64,000 nt of DNA from contig CAMCCC010000002.1 in NCBI GenBank assembly GCA_945873205.1, positions 1 to 64,000 on the forward strand. Direction: 5' to 3'. Below the pieces are notes generated by a model that was not told the origin of the DNA, did not search any database, and saw only the letters and a list, made by a program, of their open reading frames with translations. The DNA is from an uncultured bacterium. Its GTDB lineage: Bacteria; Bacillota; Clostridia; Oscillospirales; Oscillospiraceae. The number at the start of each line of letters is the position of its first letter. Positions within the stretch are counted from its first letter, which is position 1. The position numbers and the translations under genes were made by a program. Below, in pieces: positions 21,791 through 30,313 of this stretch.

Positions 21791-24433
21791 GTGAGAAGAA
21801 ATCAGCTTAAAATGGCGCCCACGGTTGCGGGGATTCTCATCCTGTCGCTGCTGTTGACCTATTTCCTTATGGCAGGCACCATGAACTCCATAAACGACGT
21901 CAGCGAACAGGAAGCCCTTGCCCTTCTGACAGAAAACGCAGTGCAGATGGAGCACATCATAGAAAATCAGCTGACGAACAATTGGAAACAGATTGATACC
22001 GTGTGCGTGGCTCTGGAGCGTTCGCAAGCCCATTCGGTCAATGCGCTTGCTTCCTTTTTGCAGGATGTGTCAGCCGACGCATATGACATACTGCTGCTTT
22101 CGGATGATGGAACTTCCCTGGACAGAGCCGGCCAACAGGGCTTGAAGCAGATTACGAAGGACCTTCTGCCTTTGATGCAGGGTGAAGAAAAAATCCTTCT
22201 TCTGCGGCAGGATAAGGATACGGATCTTCTGGTGTTCGGAAAAAGGATTCCGCCTTTTTCCGTGGGCGCAGAGAAGATGGAATATCTGTTTGTGTACTAC
22301 AAGCTGGATTCCTATCTGGAGCTTCTGAAGATGGAATCCTTTGGGGGAAACGGGCAAATCCGCATCATCGACAGCAAGGGCACCACTCTGCTCCATTCCG
22401 ACAACCTCCCGGAGTCCGAAAACAGGTATCTGTTCTTCGGCACCTTCAGGGACGCAGCCTTTCTTAACCACGATGCAGTAAAGGACAGCGATTCCTTCCG
22501 GGAATATGTGCTTTCGGGAAAGAGTGATGCAATTCATGTTGTGCGGGACTCGGGAAAAAATGAAATCATCAGTTTTTCCCGGATTTCCAACACGGATTGG
22601 CACATCGTAATTTCCATAGACCAGTCCCTGGTCATGGGGACAAGGCTTTCCAGTGTGGAGAAGATCGGCAAAACCTCCCTGCTGGCAGTGATGTTCATTG
22701 TGTTGTTTTCTTTGCTCACGATCTCCTTGATCGTATATAAGTCTCAGAAGAAAACAAAGGCCCAGAACCGGGAGCTTGAAAAGCTCAATGAGCAGCTTCG
22801 TGAAAACAACGCCTCCCTGGAAGAGGCCAGGCATCTGGCGGAACAATCCTTCCATCTGGCTGAGAAGGCGAATAAAGCAAAGAGCGCCTTCCTTTCCAGC
22901 ATGTCCCACGACATCCGCACACCGATGAACGCGGTGATCGGCTTTGCCACGCTGGCGCTGGCCAATGCTGACAACGCGGAAAAAGTAAAGGTATATTTGG
23001 CGAAGATTCTCGCCTCCGGCAATCACCTGCTCTCCCTCATTAACGACATTCTGGATATGAGCCGTATTGAAAGCGGCAAGATTCACCTGGAAGAGACGGA
23101 GGCCAACCTATCCGACATCTTCCACGACATTAAAACCATTATCAGCGGTCAGATTCAGGCCAAAGAGATGGATCTCTATATGGACATCATGGATGTGACC
23201 GATGAGGATGTATTCTGTGACAAGACCCGGCTGAACCAGGTGTTGCTGAATCTGCTGTCCAACGCCATCAAATTCACGGCCCCCGGCGGCGCGGTGTCGG
23301 TCCGGGTGTCCCAGCTGCCCAATGCGCCCGAGGGGAAGGGCCTGTATGAGATTCGTGTGAAGGACACCGGCATCGGCATGAGCAAGGAATTTGCCGAAAA
23401 GATATTTGATCCTTTTGAACGGGAACGCACCTCCACCGTCAGCAAGATTCAGGGTACCGGCCTGGGCATGGCCATCACCAAAAACATCATTGATATGATG
23501 GGCGGCACCATTGAGGTACACACCGAGCAAGGGGTGGGCACCGAATTCGTGATCCGGCTGACCATGCGTCTGCAGTCCCAGCGCCGCAGGGTGGAAAAGA
23601 TCAAGGAGCTGGAAGGGCTGAAGGCTCTGGTGGTGGATGACGACTTCAACACCTGCGACAGCGTGACCAAGATGCTGGTGCAGGTGGGGATGCGTTCGGA
23701 GTGGACGCTCTCCGGCAAGGAGGCCGTCCTCCGTGCCAGACAGGCCATTGAAATCAATGACGCCTTCCACGCCTACATCATCGACTGGCGGCTGCCGGAT
23801 ATGAACGGCATCGAGGTCACCCGCCGGATCCGCGCCTTGGGGGATGACACCCCTGTCATTATCCTCACCGCTTACGACTGGTCGGATATCGAGGAGGAGG
23901 CAAGAGCCGCCGGTGTGACGGCGTTCTGCTCCAAGCCGATGTTTATGTCTGATTTGCGTGAAACGCTGATGACTGCCCTTGGTCAGCAGGAGGCCAGGAA
24001 GAAGCACATCCTGCCCGCTCCTCACGAATCGGAATTCTTTAAGGGGAAACACCTGCTGCTGGCTGAGGACAACGAACTGAACCGGGAAATTGCGTTGGAA
24101 ATTCTGAGCGGCTATGGCTTTGTGATCGACACGGTGGAAAACGGTGCGGCAGCCGTAGCGAAAGTGGCTGCTTCCAGGCCGGGCTGTTACGACCTTGTGC
24201 TGATGGATATTCAGATGCCGGTCATGGATGGCTGCGAAGCGACCCGGGCAATCCGCAAATTGGAGGAGCCTGCTTTGGCCAACATCCCCATTCTGGCAAT
24301 GACCGCAAACGCATTCGACGAGGATCGGAACGCCGCCATAGCCTGCGGAATGAACGGCTTCCTCTCCAAGCCCATTCAGATTGAGGAGCTGATCCAAACC
24401 CTGCAGAGCATATTCCAAACAGGCGCGGTATGA
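21791..24433 (+). CDS. hybrid sensor histidine kinase with two receiver domains
   Basis: The 880-residue protein has, in order: a membrane helix (about residues 8-27), an extracytoplasmic sensing region (about 28-295), a second helix (about 298-318), a coiled coil, HisKA with FLSSMSHDIRTPMNAVIGF (phospho-His), HATPase with NLLSNAIKFTAPGG and GTGLGMAITKNIIDMMGG, a first receiver (VVDDDFNTCDSVTK ... IIDWRLPDMNGIEV) and a second receiver (LLAEDNELNREIALEIL ... VLMDIQMPVMDGCEATRAI). I use the GTG at 21791 behind GAGGAG. There is no output DNA-binding domain and no partner regulator nearby, so phosphotransfer must go elsewhere. It is cotranscribed with the lipoprotein, its likely ligand-presenting partner. 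Confidence 0.88.
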   Translation: MRRNQLKMAPTVAGILILSLLLTYFLMAGTMNSINDVSEQEALALLTENAVQMEHIIENQLTNNWKQIDTVCVALERSQAHSVNALASFLQDVSADAYDILLLSDDGTSLDRAGQQGLKQITKDLLPLMQGEEKILLLRQDKDTDLLVFGKRIPPFSVGAEKMEYLFVYYKLDSYLELLKMESFGGNGQIRIIDSKGTTLLHSDNLPESENRYLFFGTFRDAAFLNHDAVKDSDSFREYVLSGKSDAIHVVRDSGKNEIISFSRISNTDWHIVISIDQSLVMGTRLSSVEKIGKTSLLAVMFIVLFSLLTISLIVYKSQKKTKAQNRELEKLNEQLRENNASLEEARHLAEQSFHLAEKANKAKSAFLSSMSHDIRTPMNAVIGFATLALANADNAEKVKVYLAKILASGNHLLSLINDILDMSRIESGKIHLEETEANLSDIFHDIKTIISGQIQAKEMDLYMDIMDVTDEDVFCDKTRLNQVLLNLLSNAIKFTAPGGAVSVRVSQLPNAPEGKGLYEIRVKDTGIGMSKEFAEKIFDPFERERTSTVSKIQGTGLGMAITKNIIDMMGGTIEVHTEQGVGTEFVIRLTMRLQSQRRRVEKIKELEGLKALVVDDDFNTCDSVTKMLVQVGMRSEWTLSGKEAVLRARQAIEINDAFHAYIIDWRLPDMNGIEVTRRIRALGDDTPVIILTAYDWSDIEEEARAAGVTAFCSKPMFMSDLRETLMTALGQQEARKKHILPAPHESEFFKGKHLLLAEDNELNREIALEILSGYGFVIDTVENGAAAVAKVAASRPGCYDLVLMDIQMPVMDGCEATRAIRKLEEPALANIPILAMTANAFDEDRNAAIACGMNGFLSKPIQIEELIQTLQSIFQTGAV

Positions 24434-24485
24434 ACATTTTTTGCATGGCCCTGTTTGAATCGCATTCCCAATGGAAAAAAGTTTT

Positions 24486-24537
24486 AAGCGCCGGTTTGGT
24501 GGTCTTGATGGCCACACAGACCGGCGCTTTTTCTTTT
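24486..24537 (+). terminator. terminator of the lipoprotein/kinase operon
   Basis: AAGCGCCGGT / ACCGGCGCTT stem with a 24-nt loop, followed by TTTCTTTTT. Confidence 0.8.
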
Positions 24538-24616
24538 TCCAAAAGCAATTTTTATGCAGGGAGAAAAGGAAGCACTCCCTCGATTTGTTTCATGGAGAAG
24601 GACTGCTCCCGGGCCT

Positions 24617-25000
24617 TCAAAGCTCGTTGGGCATTTTCCATGCGTCATGGTCCGTGTGCAAAAGCGCATGGGCTTTGTGAGAAAGGGGTTTTTCAAAGAA
24701 GCGCTCATAGGCCGCAACGACGGCCGGGTTTTCGTGGGAGAACCGCAGCGTATTCTCCCTGTCCAGGCAATAGAGGCTCTGTGCCCGGTCCAGCTCACGG
24801 GTGGCGATGGAGAGGTCCACATCCTGTCCTGCCCCGGCATCATTCATGACCGGGAGGGCGCACTCGTGCTTTTTCGCAACGCAGGGCATGATGGATACGC
24901 AGAAAAGTCTTGACGGGTCAACGTCCAGAAGATTCGCCTAATAGCTCTTGACCACGGCACCGAACATCTGCTGCAGTGCTTGTGAGGCTTCCTCCGTTTT
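24617..25000 (-). pseudogene. decayed [FeFe]-hydrogenase fragment
   Basis: Read on the minus strand from about 25000, the frame gives QQMFGAVVKSY, an in-frame TAG, then LLDVDPSRLFCVSIMPCVAKK, the H-cluster region of [FeFe]-hydrogenases (the MPC motif holds a cluster cysteine). It continues to DVDLSIATRELDR and then jumps to the C-terminal tail LRFSHENPAVVAAYERFFEK and SHKAHALLHT. Roughly 130-170 residues with further cluster cysteines are deleted and the N-terminal ferredoxin part is absent. The gene is dead. Family recognition is from memory of conserved hydrogenase motifs. Confidence 0.75.
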
Positions 25001-25025
25001 TTCATTAAAAGCATCGTGACCCGAT

Positions 25026-26261
25026 TTACCAGCTGACAATTTTGCCGGCAACCTCCCGGTTGAATTCCGCTTTGATTTTTTCCAGATGCTCCGGCTCGGT
25101 CATCAGACGATAGGCCGTCATGGCAAAGCCTTTGACAAAGTCAAGGCCGTTGTCCAGCGCTGCCGGGCGGCAGGCCTGGGCGGCGAACTCCTTGGTATGG
25201 GGCCCATAGGGTACGTCGGTGAAGGGGTTGCCCGTTCCCACATATCCCTCCGGCAGGCCCATACCAAAGCTGAGTTGGATGGCCGGGCAGTGATAGCTCA
25301 CATCCCCCACATCGGAGGAGCCGGGCATGGTCATGTTGCCCAGCTTGAGCATGGGATGTCCCAGCGCCTCCATCTGCTCACAGGCCAGGTCGGACAGATA
25401 CACGTTGGTGCAGGTGTCCATGAAATCTTCGTCGTACTTGCTGATTTTGACGGTGCAGCCGGTGCCCAGAGCGGCGGCCTGGGCGCAGGCCTTCACCCGC
25501 TCGGTCAGCGGCTTCACGTCCGCCACCTTGTTGCTTCTGATGTTGAAAAGCGCCTCGGTGTAATCGGGGATCACGTTTACGGCGGAGCCGCCCTTGGTGA
25601 TGATGCCATGGATTCTTGCGTCCGGCTTGGTCTGCTGGCGCAGGGCGTTGACCAGATTGAAGAAGTTGATCATGGCGTCCAGGGCATTCAGGCCGGTTTC
25701 GGGGGCGCCTGCCGCATGGGCCGGCCTGCCGAAGAATTCAAAGCGCAGGGCCTGGATTGCCAGCGTGTTGAGGGATTCCACATCCACATGGCCGGGATGG
25801 GCCATCATCACCACGTCGAAGCCGTCAAAGGCACCCTTGGCGGCCATGGGCACCTTGGCGCCGGCGGTCTCCTCCGCCGGGCAGCCGATCACATGGATCT
25901 CCCCGCCGAATTCCTCCACCAGCTCCCGGATGGCGATGCCGGAGCCCACGCCCACCATGGCGATCAGGTTGTGGCCGCAGGCGTGGCCAAGCTCCGCCAG
26001 GGCGTCGTACTCGGTCAGCATGGCGATCTTCACACCGGGCTTTGCACCCTTATAGGAAGCGTGGAAAGCGGTGGGAATGTCGCAGAAATGGTCTGCCACT
26101 TCAAAGCGGTATTTTTTCAGCAGCTCCACCTGCCACTGGCAGGCTTTGAATTCCTCATGCCCCAGCTCCGGGTTGGCGTGGAGGTTTAAGGCCAGTTCTT
26201 TCAGTTCCGGCGCTGCCTGCTGAACGACGGCGTCGATTTTATCCAGAATTCTTTGTTCCAT
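25026..26261 (-). CDS. M20 family metallopeptidase/amidohydrolase
   Basis: This 411-residue enzyme belongs to the M20D group (aminoacylase, AbgB-like amidohydrolases), which removes an acyl or aminoacyl group from an amino acid. The metal-binding HACGHN and the catalytic EETAGAK are visible, as is the lid-domain start AIQALRFEFFGRPAHAAGAPETGLNALDA. GGAAG precedes the ATG. It is the last gene of a three-gene operon with two membrane proteins (26281-27769), so its substrate is probably an N-acyl amino acid or peptide handled by that membrane pair. Confidence 0.88.
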   Translation of the reverse strand: MEQRILDKIDAVVQQAAPELKELALNLHANPELGHEEFKACQWQVELLKKYRFEVADHFCDIPTAFHASYKGAKPGVKIAMLTEYDALAELGHACGHNLIAMVGVGSGIAIRELVEEFGGEIHVIGCPAEETAGAKVPMAAKGAFDGFDVVMMAHPGHVDVESLNTLAIQALRFEFFGRPAHAAGAPETGLNALDAMINFFNLVNALRQQTKPDARIHGIITKGGSAVNVIPDYTEALFNIRSNKVADVKPLTERVKACAQAAALGTGCTVKISKYDEDFMDTCTNVYLSDLACEQMEALGHPMLKLGNMTMPGSSDVGDVSYHCPAIQLSFGMGLPEGYVGTGNPFTDVPYGPHTKEFAAQACRPAALDNGLDFVKGFAMTAYRLMTEPEHLEKIKAEFNREVAGKIVSW

Positions 26262-26280
26262 TTTTTCTTCCGTTCCGCGC

Positions 26281-27045
26281 TCATTCTGCCGCGGCTTCGG
26301 CGGCTTCCGTTGCCTCTTCCGGCATGTCCACGGTGATGACGCCCTTCTTGTACAGCTTCTTACTGATCAGGTAAACCATGGGGATGCACAGGATCATGAT
26401 GATTCCTTCCAGTGCCTCGTAGAGCTCGGGAATGATCAGGTACAGGATGATGCAGACGATAAAGGGGACAATGGCCGCCAGCAGCCGCTTGTGGATCACC
26501 ACGCCGCCGCCCACATCGTCGCTCATCATGCCCAGGAACAGGCAGCCGAACAGGGCCGGCAGCACATAGGTGGCCGCGGTGGAAACCACGGGAGAGGACA
26601 GGAAGGGCTGCAGGGGCGTCAGCAGCAGCACGCCTACCACCAGCATCAGGGTGGTGACCAGGGCAGAAACGGCCACGCTGATGCCGGCCACGGCGTCGGC
26701 GGCGGGAGTGCCCTGCCGCAGGTTGGCAATCTTCAGGGCGTTCATGGCCGCGGGGAGCTTCAGGTTCAGCACGTTGCCGGTGACCAGGGAGATGTAATAG
26801 GAAGAACCCATAACCGGGACTTCCACAAAGGATTCGGCAATGCCCAGCGGAACAAAGATGGCGCACAGGCCGCCGGCAGCGATCAGCAGGTCGCTGAATT
26901 TGGGAATGGCGTCAAAATACACGCTGATGATGGTGGGGATGGCAAAGAAGATGATAATCGCAATACCCAGAACGCAAAAGCCGATCCGGTGCATCTGATC
27001 ATAGTAGGTCTTTTCATCCACAACTTTGATTACGTTTTTATCCAT
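26281..27045 (-). CDS. polytopic membrane protein, partner of DUF5058 protein
   Basis: The 254-residue protein has about six or seven hydrophobic helices and an acidic C-terminal tail (PEEATEAAEAAAE). GSSYYISLVTGNVLNLKLPAAMNAL is a conserved-looking loop; its counterpart in the neighbouring protein (MSANMALNALKLDLATADG) is similar, so the two subunits may be related and form a heteromer. AAGGAGG precedes the start. It lies between the DUF5058-type gene and the M20 peptidase in one operon. A role in transport of the peptidase's substrate is inferred only from context. Confidence 0.7.
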   Translation of the reverse strand: MDKNVIKVVDEKTYYDQMHRIGFCVLGIAIIIFFAIPTIISVYFDAIPKFSDLLIAAGGLCAIFVPLGIAESFVEVPVMGSSYYISLVTGNVLNLKLPAAMNALKIANLRQGTPAADAVAGISVAVSALVTTLMLVVGVLLLTPLQPFLSSPVVSTAATYVLPALFGCLFLGMMSDDVGGGVVIHKRLLAAIVPFIVCIILYLIIPELYEALEGIIMILCIPMVYLISKKLYKKGVITVDMPEEATEAAEAAAE

Positions 27046-27067
27046 GATGGTGTCCTCCTTCCTTCTA

Positions 27068-27769
27068 TTACAGCAGCTTGTCCCACAGGACGGACGAGGC
27101 CATAGCGACGATCATACTGAAAACCAGCACAAAGTCATTGAGCCACTTGGCGTTCAGCTTTTTGGCAAGCAGCGAAATCAGGACAGCCACCACCGCGCTG
27201 GTGACAAAAGTCAGCAGGTTCACACCGCCGGCAAAGATCATCGGCACCAGCAGCGCGCACATCAGCGCCAGCATGAAGGTGTTCTGGGAAACGGCGCCCC
27301 ACTTCTTGTCGCCCTTGCCCAGCTTCAGGGTGCCCATATGGATTTTCTTGTTGAAGAACAGATTGAAGATGATGGAGAGGGTCATGCCCAGGCACATGGA
27401 CCAGGCCATCAGGCTGAAGGCATAGCCGTCCGCCGTTGCCAGATCCAGCTTGAGGGCGTTCAGCGCCATGTTGGCGGACATCAGCTCATAGGACACGGAA
27501 CCGATGACGGACAGGCGGAACCAGCCGTAGGGCAGACCGATCACCACCGCCAGCGTTACCAGACCGGCAACCACCGCAATGGACGGAACGATGGAGAAGG
27601 TGACGGAAGATTTGATCACAGCCTTAATGGTCTGCTTTTCCACGCCCATCTCCAGGGCCTTCTTGTAGCACAGCCGCAGATAGAACAGGATCATTACCAC
27701 CACGATGGCAATGCCAATGGCTGTGATCGTCCACAAGAGGCTGCTGTTTGCGATTTCTTTGAAGCTCAT
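27068..27769 (-). CDS. DUF5058-type membrane protein
   Basis: This 233-residue protein has about six membrane helices and starts MSFKEIANSSLLWTITAIGIA, the pattern I associate with DUF5058. It is the first gene of the operon, with GAGGAGG upstream and a perfect consensus promoter about 85 bp before the start. No ATPase is encoded nearby, so if it is a transporter it is a secondary one made of two different subunits. Function is unknown. Confidence 0.72.
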   Translation of the reverse strand: MSFKEIANSSLLWTITAIGIAIVVVMILFYLRLCYKKALEMGVEKQTIKAVIKSSVTFSIVPSIAVVAGLVTLAVVIGLPYGWFRLSVIGSVSYELMSANMALNALKLDLATADGYAFSLMAWSMCLGMTLSIIFNLFFNKKIHMGTLKLGKGDKKWGAVSQNTFMLALMCALLVPMIFAGGVNLLTFVTSAVVAVLISLLAKKLNAKWLNDFVLVFSMIVAMASSVLWDKLL

Positions 27770-27851
27770 ACTTTCCTCCTCATGTTACAGGCTTTCTCCA
27801 GCTTCGACACTCCATGTCACAAACTGGATAAATAACCACATTATGCGCGTA

Positions 27852-27880
27852 ATTATACGCCCCTCTCTTGTCTTTGTCAA
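27852..27880 (-). promoter_or_regulatory. consensus promoter of the DUF5058-M20 operon
   Basis: On the minus strand TTGACA, 17 bp, TATAAT match the consensus exactly, followed by a GCGTATAATTACGC palindrome over the -10 region that could be an operator. Confidence 0.8.
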
Positions 27881-28075
27881 GGTAATGATTTAGAACTTTA
27901 TCACAAAAAAGCAGCCGCCGGGTTTTGTGTTCTCTCCTCCTTTGGCAGAATTTTCCTTAAATATTATTAAGCTTTTATTTACAAATATGTCTTTCCTTTT
28001 ACGCTGCTTTGCGCTATAATGTAGCCACTCTGTAATAAAGGATGGCGATTCATCATCAAAAAATCTGTTAAACTG

Positions 28076-28831
28076 GTGCTTGTCCTGCTATGCGTGGTGC
28101 TTCTCTGCGTTTTTGGGTTCAGCGCCTTTAAAATCATAAGCACGCTGAGAGGCTATAAGATTGCGGAAGACAACTATAACGCCCTCTCCCAACAGTTTGT
28201 AACCGCCAGCACGCCCAAGCCCTCCGCCGCCCCCGGTGAGGAGCAGGAGGAGCCGGTGGAGGTCTCCCCCATCAATGTTGACTTTGCCGCCCTCCAGGCC
28301 CAGAACCCGGAAGCCGCCGGCTGGATCTACAGCCCCAACACCGTGATCAACTACCCCATCGCCCAGACCGAGGATAACTTTACTTACCTTGACCACCTGC
28401 TCAGCGGTGAGGTGAACGCCAACGGCACCATCTTCATCGACTGCCAGAACGCCAAGGACTTCAGCGATAAGAACACCCTGGTCTACGGCCACAACATGAA
28501 CGACGGTTCCATGTTCGCAAGCCTGCGCAATTACCGGGACGCCGCCTATTACCCGGAGCATCCCTGTCTTTACATCAGCACCCCGGAGAAGAATTTCCGC
28601 CTTGACCTGTTCGCCGGCCTGGTGACGGAGCCGGACTCCTTTGTCTACGCCCGCTATTTCGACGAGGATGAGCAGTTCCTGGCCTATGTGGAGAGCGCCA
28701 AGGCCGAGTCCACCTTCCAGAGCGATGTGGAGGTCGGCATTGAGGATAAGATCTGCGTGCTGTCCACCTGCACCTATGAGTTTAACAACGCCCGCTATGT
28801 GGTCATCGGCAAGCTGGTGGAGATTCAGTAA
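28076..28831 (+). CDS. srtB: class B sortase
   Basis: Sortase B is a membrane transpeptidase that attaches proteins to the cell wall or pili. The protein has one N-terminal membrane helix, a P/E-rich linker (TPKPSAAPGEEQEEPVE) and the sortase barrel: AGWIYSPNTVINYPIAQTEDN, catalytic His in TLVYGHNMNDGSMFASL, catalytic Cys in VLSTCTYE and the Arg in NNARYVVIGKLV. The true start is unclear: GTG at 28076 has no ribosome site, while AAAGGA at 28037 lies ahead of an in-frame ATC (28052) giving IIKKSVKL. No sorting-signal substrate gene is nearby. A TATAAT box (28015) supplies the promoter. Confidence 0.9.
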   Translation: MLVLLCVVLLCVFGFSAFKIISTLRGYKIAEDNYNALSQQFVTASTPKPSAAPGEEQEEPVEVSPINVDFAALQAQNPEAAGWIYSPNTVINYPIAQTEDNFTYLDHLLSGEVNANGTIFIDCQNAKDFSDKNTLVYGHNMNDGSMFASLRNYRDAAYYPEHPCLYISTPEKNFRLDLFAGLVTEPDSFVYARYFDEDEQFLAYVESAKAESTFQSDVEVGIEDKICVLSTCTYEFNNARYVVIGKLVEIQ

Positions 28832-28840
28832 CATCATTCC

Positions 28841-28877
28841 ATAAAAAATCCCGCTCACAAGGAGCGGGATTTTTTAT
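28841..28877. terminator. bidirectional terminator between srtB and phoU
   Basis: A perfect 15-bp stem ATAAAAAATCCCGCT / AGCGGGATTTTTTAT serves both convergent genes. Confidence 0.9.
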
Positions 28878-28889
28878 GGCTCAATCGGT

Positions 28890-29558
28890 TTACATAACTT
28901 TATCTTTGTTCAGTTCCTCGCTTTTGTGCACCCCGGTAACGGAAAAGATGACCCACTCGGCAATGTTGGTGGCGTGGTCGCCGATGCGTTCAAAGTACTT
29001 GCTGATCATCAGCAGGTCCAGGGCGAAGCCCCCGTTTGCCGGTGTCTGGGCAATCATCTGGATCAGGCTGTTTTTCACCTGGCTGAAATAGTCATCCACC
29101 ACGTCGTCATGGGCGATGACCGCTTCTGCCAGAGCCACATCCTGCTTCACATAGGCGTCCACGCTGTCGGTAACCATGCAGATGGCGGCCCGGGCCATGG
29201 CGCTGAGCAGGGCGCAATGGGCTTCTCCGCAGCCCTCCAGATAACCCACAATCTCGGCAATGTCCTCCGCCTGGTCGCCAATGCGCTCCATGTCGGTGAT
29301 CATTTTCAGGGCGGCGGAGATCTGCCGCAGGTCACCGGCCACCGGCTGCTGCCGCAGCAGCAGCTTCAGGCAGATGCCCTCCACATCCCGCTCCTTCTGA
29401 TCCAGGGCCGCTGCAATGGGCGGCACCCTGGCGGCCAGGGCGGGGCTGTTCTCCGCCAGAGCCTTGGCCGCCAAAGCGATGGCGTCCTCACACAGGGCGC
29501 CCATCTGGGTCATTTCCTCCTTCAGCAGCGCCAGCTGCTGGTCAAAATAGTTCCGCAT
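28890..29558 (-). CDS. phoU: phosphate transport regulator PhoU
   Basis: PhoU links the Pst importer to phosphate signalling and dampens uptake. The 222-residue protein has the two PhoU helical repeats, with metal-binding motifs of the type DMERIGDQAEDIAEIV (about residue 90) and YFERIGDHATNIAEWV (about 190). Its ATG shares one base with the pstB stop, so it is the last gene of the pst operon. No phoR/phoB pair is in the window. Confidence 0.94.
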   Translation of the reverse strand: MRNYFDQQLALLKEEMTQMGALCEDAIALAAKALAENSPALAARVPPIAAALDQKERDVEGICLKLLLRQQPVAGDLRQISAALKMITDMERIGDQAEDIAEIVGYLEGCGEAHCALLSAMARAAICMVTDSVDAYVKQDVALAEAVIAHDDVVDDYFSQVKNSLIQMIAQTPANGGFALDLLMISKYFERIGDHATNIAEWVIFSVTGVHKSEELNKDKVM

Positions 29559-30313
29559 CAGCCAAACCTCCCTGTTATATAGGCTTCCGTGCGCTTATCC
29601 GCCGGTTGGTCAAACATCGTCTGCGTGTCCCCATACTCCACCAGCTCTCCCAGCAGGAAGAAGGCGGTGTTGTCGGAGATGCGCAGGGCCTGCTGCATAT
29701 TGTGGGTGACGATCACAATGGTGTAGCGGTCCTTCAGCCCCATTGCCAGCTCCTCAATGCGGGAGGTGGAGATGGGGTCCAGGGCGCTGGTGGGCTCATC
29801 CATCAGCAGCACACTGGGCTTTACCGCCAGCGCCCGGGCGATGCACAGCCGCTGCTGCTGGCCGCCGGAGAGGCCCAGCGCGTTCTTCTTCAGCCTGTCC
29901 TTCACCTCGTCCCAGATGGCGGCGTCCCGGAGGGCCTGCTCCACGATCTCATCCAGCTCCCCCCGTTTTCGGATGCCATGGGTGCGGGGGCCGTAGGCGA
30001 TGTTGTCATAGATGCTCATGGGAAAGGGGTTGGGCTTCTGGAACACCATGCCCACCTCCCGGCGCAGCTGGTTCACATCCACATTTTTGTCGTAAATATC
30101 CTCCTCCCGATAGCACACCTGCCCCGTGATCTTCACGCCGGGCACCAGGTCATTCATTCGGTTCAGGGTTTTGAGGAAGGTGGACTTGCCGCAGCCGGAG
30201 GGCCCGATCAGGGCGGTAATGCTGTTTTCGGCAATGTCCATGTTGATATTTTTCAGGGCCTGGGCCTGGCCGTACCACAGGCACAGATCCCTGGCAGTCA
30301 TAATGTTGTTCAT
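29558..30313 (-). CDS. pstB: phosphate ABC transporter ATP-binding protein
   Basis: PstB powers high-affinity phosphate uptake. Walker [10 protein letters not shown], the Pst-specific [16 protein letters not shown], signature LSGGQQQR and Walker [12 protein letters not shown] are intact in 251 residues. The track start at 30631 is inside pstA; the ATG at 30313 overlaps the pstA stop as ATGA, giving coupled translation. Confidence 0.95.
   Translation of the reverse strand: MNNIMTARDLCLWYGQAQALKNINMDIAENSITALIGPSGCGKSTFLKTLNRMNDLVPGVKITGQVCYREEDIYDKNVDVNQLRREVGMVFQKPNPFPMSIYDNIAYGPRTHGIRKRGELDEIVEQALRDAAIWDEVKDRLKKNALGLSGGQQQRLCIARALAVKPSVLLMDEPTSALDPISTSRIEELAMGLKDRYTIVIVTHNMQQALRISDNTAFFLLGELVEYGDTQTMFDQPADKRTEAYITGRFG

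Noticed and set aside
24430-24913. Plus-strand ORFs downstream of the hybrid kinase (139 and 119 aa)
   Set aside because: They lie across the kinase operon terminator and the antisense of the hydrogenase remnant, without motifs.
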